A DNA stretch of 64,000 nt, taken from positions 5,481,501 through 5,545,500 of the forward strand of contig NZ_JAFEJA010000001.1 in assembly GCF_016919245.1 (NCBI RefSeq), read 5' to 3'. Below, piece after piece: positions 62,508 through 64,000 of this stretch. The notes beneath the pieces are model-generated. The model was not told the DNA's origin, made no database searches, and was given only the letters and a program-made list of their open reading frames with translations. Position 1 is the first letter of the stretch. Every line of letters begins with the position of its first letter. The translations under genes and the position numbers were made by a program. The DNA is from Streptomyces zhihengii. GTDB taxonomy: Bacteria > Actinomycetota > Actinomycetes > Streptomycetales > Streptomycetaceae.

Positions 62508-64000
62508 ATGAGCGATATGAACTCCGCTGCCGAGGCGGCAGCCCACCATCGTTACACGGCGGCCATGGCGGCCGACATCGAGGCACGCTGGCAGGACGTA
62601 TGGGACGCCGATGGGACGTACGAGGCGCCCAACCCGACCGGTGACCTGGCCGGCGACCCGGCCGTCGTCGCCCGCCCCAAGAAGTTCATCATGGACATGT
62701 TCCCGTACCCGTCGGGTGCGGGACTGCACGTCGGCCACCCCCTGGGCTACATCGCCACCGACGTGTACGCCCGCCACCAGCGGATGACCGGCCACAACGT
62801 CCTGCACACCCTGGGCTTCGACGCCTTCGGCCTGCCGGCCGAGCAGCACGCCGTCGCCACCGGTACGCACCCCCGGGTGTCCACCGAGGCGGCCATGACC
62901 AACATGAAGTCCCAGCTGCGCCGCCTGGGCCTGGGCCACGACAAGCGCCGCTCGATCGCCACGATCGACCCGGACTACTACAAGTGGACCCAGTGGATCT
63001 TCCTGCAGATCTTCAACTCCTGGTACGACACCGAGGCCCAGAAGGCCCGGCCGATCGCCGACCTGGTCGCCGCGTTCGAGGACGGCTCCCGTGAGGTCCC
63101 CGGCGGGCGTGCCTGGAGCGAGCTGAGCGGCCCGGAGCGCGCCGAGGTCCTGGGCGAGTACCGCCTGGCGTACGCCTCGGAGGCCCCGGTCAACTGGTGC
63201 CCCGGGCTGGGCACCGTGCTGGCCAACGAGGAGGTGACCGCGGACGGCCGGTCCGAGCGCGGCAACTTCCCCGTCTTCAAGTCCAAGCTGCGCCAGTGGA
63301 ACATGCGCATCACCGCCTACGCGGACCGCCTGCTGGACGACCTGGACGCGCTGGACTGGCCCGAGGCCATCAAGCTGCAGCAGCGCAACTGGATCGGCCG
63401 CTCCGAGGGCGCCCGGGTCGGCTTCGCCGTCGACGGCCGTGCCGACGCGTCGATCACCGTCTTCACCACCCGGCCCGACACCCTGTTCGGCGCCACCTAC
63501 ATGGTGCTGGCCCCCGAGCACGGCCTGATCGACTCGATCCTGCCCGCCGAATGGCCCGCCGGCGTCCCGGAGCGGTGGACCGGCGGCGCCGCCACCCCGG
63601 CCGAGGCCGTCGCGGCCTACCGCAAGCAGGCCGGGACCAAGAGCGACGTCGAGCGCCAGACCGAGCACAAGGACAAGACGGGCGTCTTCTCCGGCGCCTA
63701 CGCGGTCAACCCGGTCACCGGCGAGCGCGTGCCCGTCTTCGTCGCCGACTACGTGCTGATGGGCTACGGCACCGGCGCGATCATGGCCGTCCCCGGACAG
63801 GACGAGCGGGACTGGGAGTTCGCCGAGGCCTTCGGCCTGCCGGTGATCCGCACCGTCCAGCCGCCCGAGGGCTGGGAGGGCGAGGCGTTCACCGGCCAGG
63901 GCCCGGCGATCAACTCCGCCAACGACGAGATCTCGCTGAACGGCCTGGGCGTCGCCGAGGCCAAGAGCCGCATCATCGAGTGGCTGGTCGCCAGGGGCGT
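62508..64000 (+). CDS. leuS: Leucyl-tRNA synthetase, 3' end outside window
   Basis: The first 497 residues of LeuRS, which charges tRNA-Leu. The class I HIGH-type motif is HVGH in [20 protein letters not shown]; the editing domain CP1 begins after [11 protein letters not shown] and contains [20 protein letters not shown]. The KMSKS loop lies beyond the edge. The start is uncertain among ATG 62490, 62508 and 62517, all in frame; I choose 62508 ([11 protein letters not shown]) because other Streptomyces proteins begin similarly, though AAGGA is better spaced for 62517. Expression is likely controlled by the leader peptide and terminator upstream. Confidence 0.97.
   Translation, partial: MSDMNSAAEAAAHHRYTAAMAADIEARWQDVWDADGTYEAPNPTGDLAGDPAVVARPKKFIMDMFPYPSGAGLHVGHPLGYIATDVYARHQRMTGHNVLHTLGFDAFGLPAEQHAVATGTHPRVSTEAAMTNMKSQLRRLGLGHDKRRSIATIDPDYYKWTQWIFLQIFNSWYDTEAQKARPIADLVAAFEDGSREVPGGRAWSELSGPERAEVLGEYRLAYASEAPVNWCPGLGTVLANEEVTADGRSERGNFPVFKSKLRQWNMRITAYADRLLDDLDALDWPEAIKLQQRNWIGRSEGARVGFAVDGRADASITVFTTRPDTLFGATYMVLAPEHGLIDSILPAEWPAGVPERWTGGAATPAEAVAAYRKQAGTKSDVERQTEHKDKTGVFSGAYAVNPVTGERVPVFVADYVLMGYGTGAIMAVPGQDERDWEFAEAFGLPVIRTVQPPEGWEGEAFTGQGPAINSANDEISLNGLGVAEAKSRIIEWLVARG

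Overview
The window is high-G+C (clearly above 70%) actinobacterial chromosome, and gene content and order point to Streptomyces. folC-ndk-mreBCD-PBP2-RodA, then rne-rplU-rpmA-obgE, proB-proA-nadD-LCP protein-rsfS and leuS follow the order I know from the Streptomyces core chromosome. I see no plasmid, phage or insertion-sequence genes, and no CRISPR array.

Layout. (1) 1-8.4 kb: end of folC, a DUF4233 membrane protein, ndk, and the rod/spore-wall set mreB, mreC, mreD, mrdA (PBP2), rodA. (2) 8.5-14.3 kb: a CYTH/CHAD protein, a B12-type radical SAM protein, an internally repeated membrane protein and a radical-SAM-associated protein that appears to start with CTG. (3) 14.5-21.1 kb: RNase E/G with long low-complexity tails, a seven-unit 34-bp tandem repeat, then rplU-rpmA and obgE. 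(4) 21.3-45.1 kb: a large cell-wall glycopolymer locus. It holds two Stealth phosphotransferases (one fused to a GT4 glycosyltransferase), a protein made of TarS-like beta domains, a PIG-L deacetylase, a galE-like epimerase, a GT4 enzyme with TarS-like beta domains, a fused cytidylyltransferase/reductase predicted to make CDP-ribitol, a TagF-like polymerase, two TarP/TarS-like GT2 enzymes, a methyltransferase-like protein, and a complete dTDP-L-rhamnose set split over two strands. (5) 45.3-55.6 kb: proB, a small conserved protein, proA, two related single-pass membrane proteins, an M48 peptidase, a 53-residue membrane protein, nadD, a degenerate LCP-type protein and rsfS. (6) 55.6-64 kb: a histidine phosphatase, two identical tRNA-Ala(GGC) genes flanking an MFS exporter and two small zinc-binding proteins, a NuoF/ferredoxin plus ferric-reductase-like membrane gene pair, and leuS behind a leucine leader peptide and terminator.

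How the parts fit. Regions 1, 4 and the LCP/membrane-protein part of region 5 all concern building the envelope: MreBCD/RodA/PBP2 elongate or build the spore wall, region 4 should supply activated ribitol and rhamnose and the transferases for an anionic wall polymer, and the LCP-like protein is a candidate for attaching it. Regions 3 and 6 are translation and RNA housekeeping (RNase E, L21, L27, Obg, RsfS, tRNA-Ala, LeuRS).

Regulation visible in the DNA. Strong GC-rich hairpins end most transcription units. Eight start codons lie only 6-8 bases after a TANNNT -10 element, which indicates leaderless mRNAs. leuS carries a short leader peptide with three consecutive leucine codons followed by an intrinsic terminator. 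Two genes seem to use CTG start codons behind good Shine-Dalgarno sequences.
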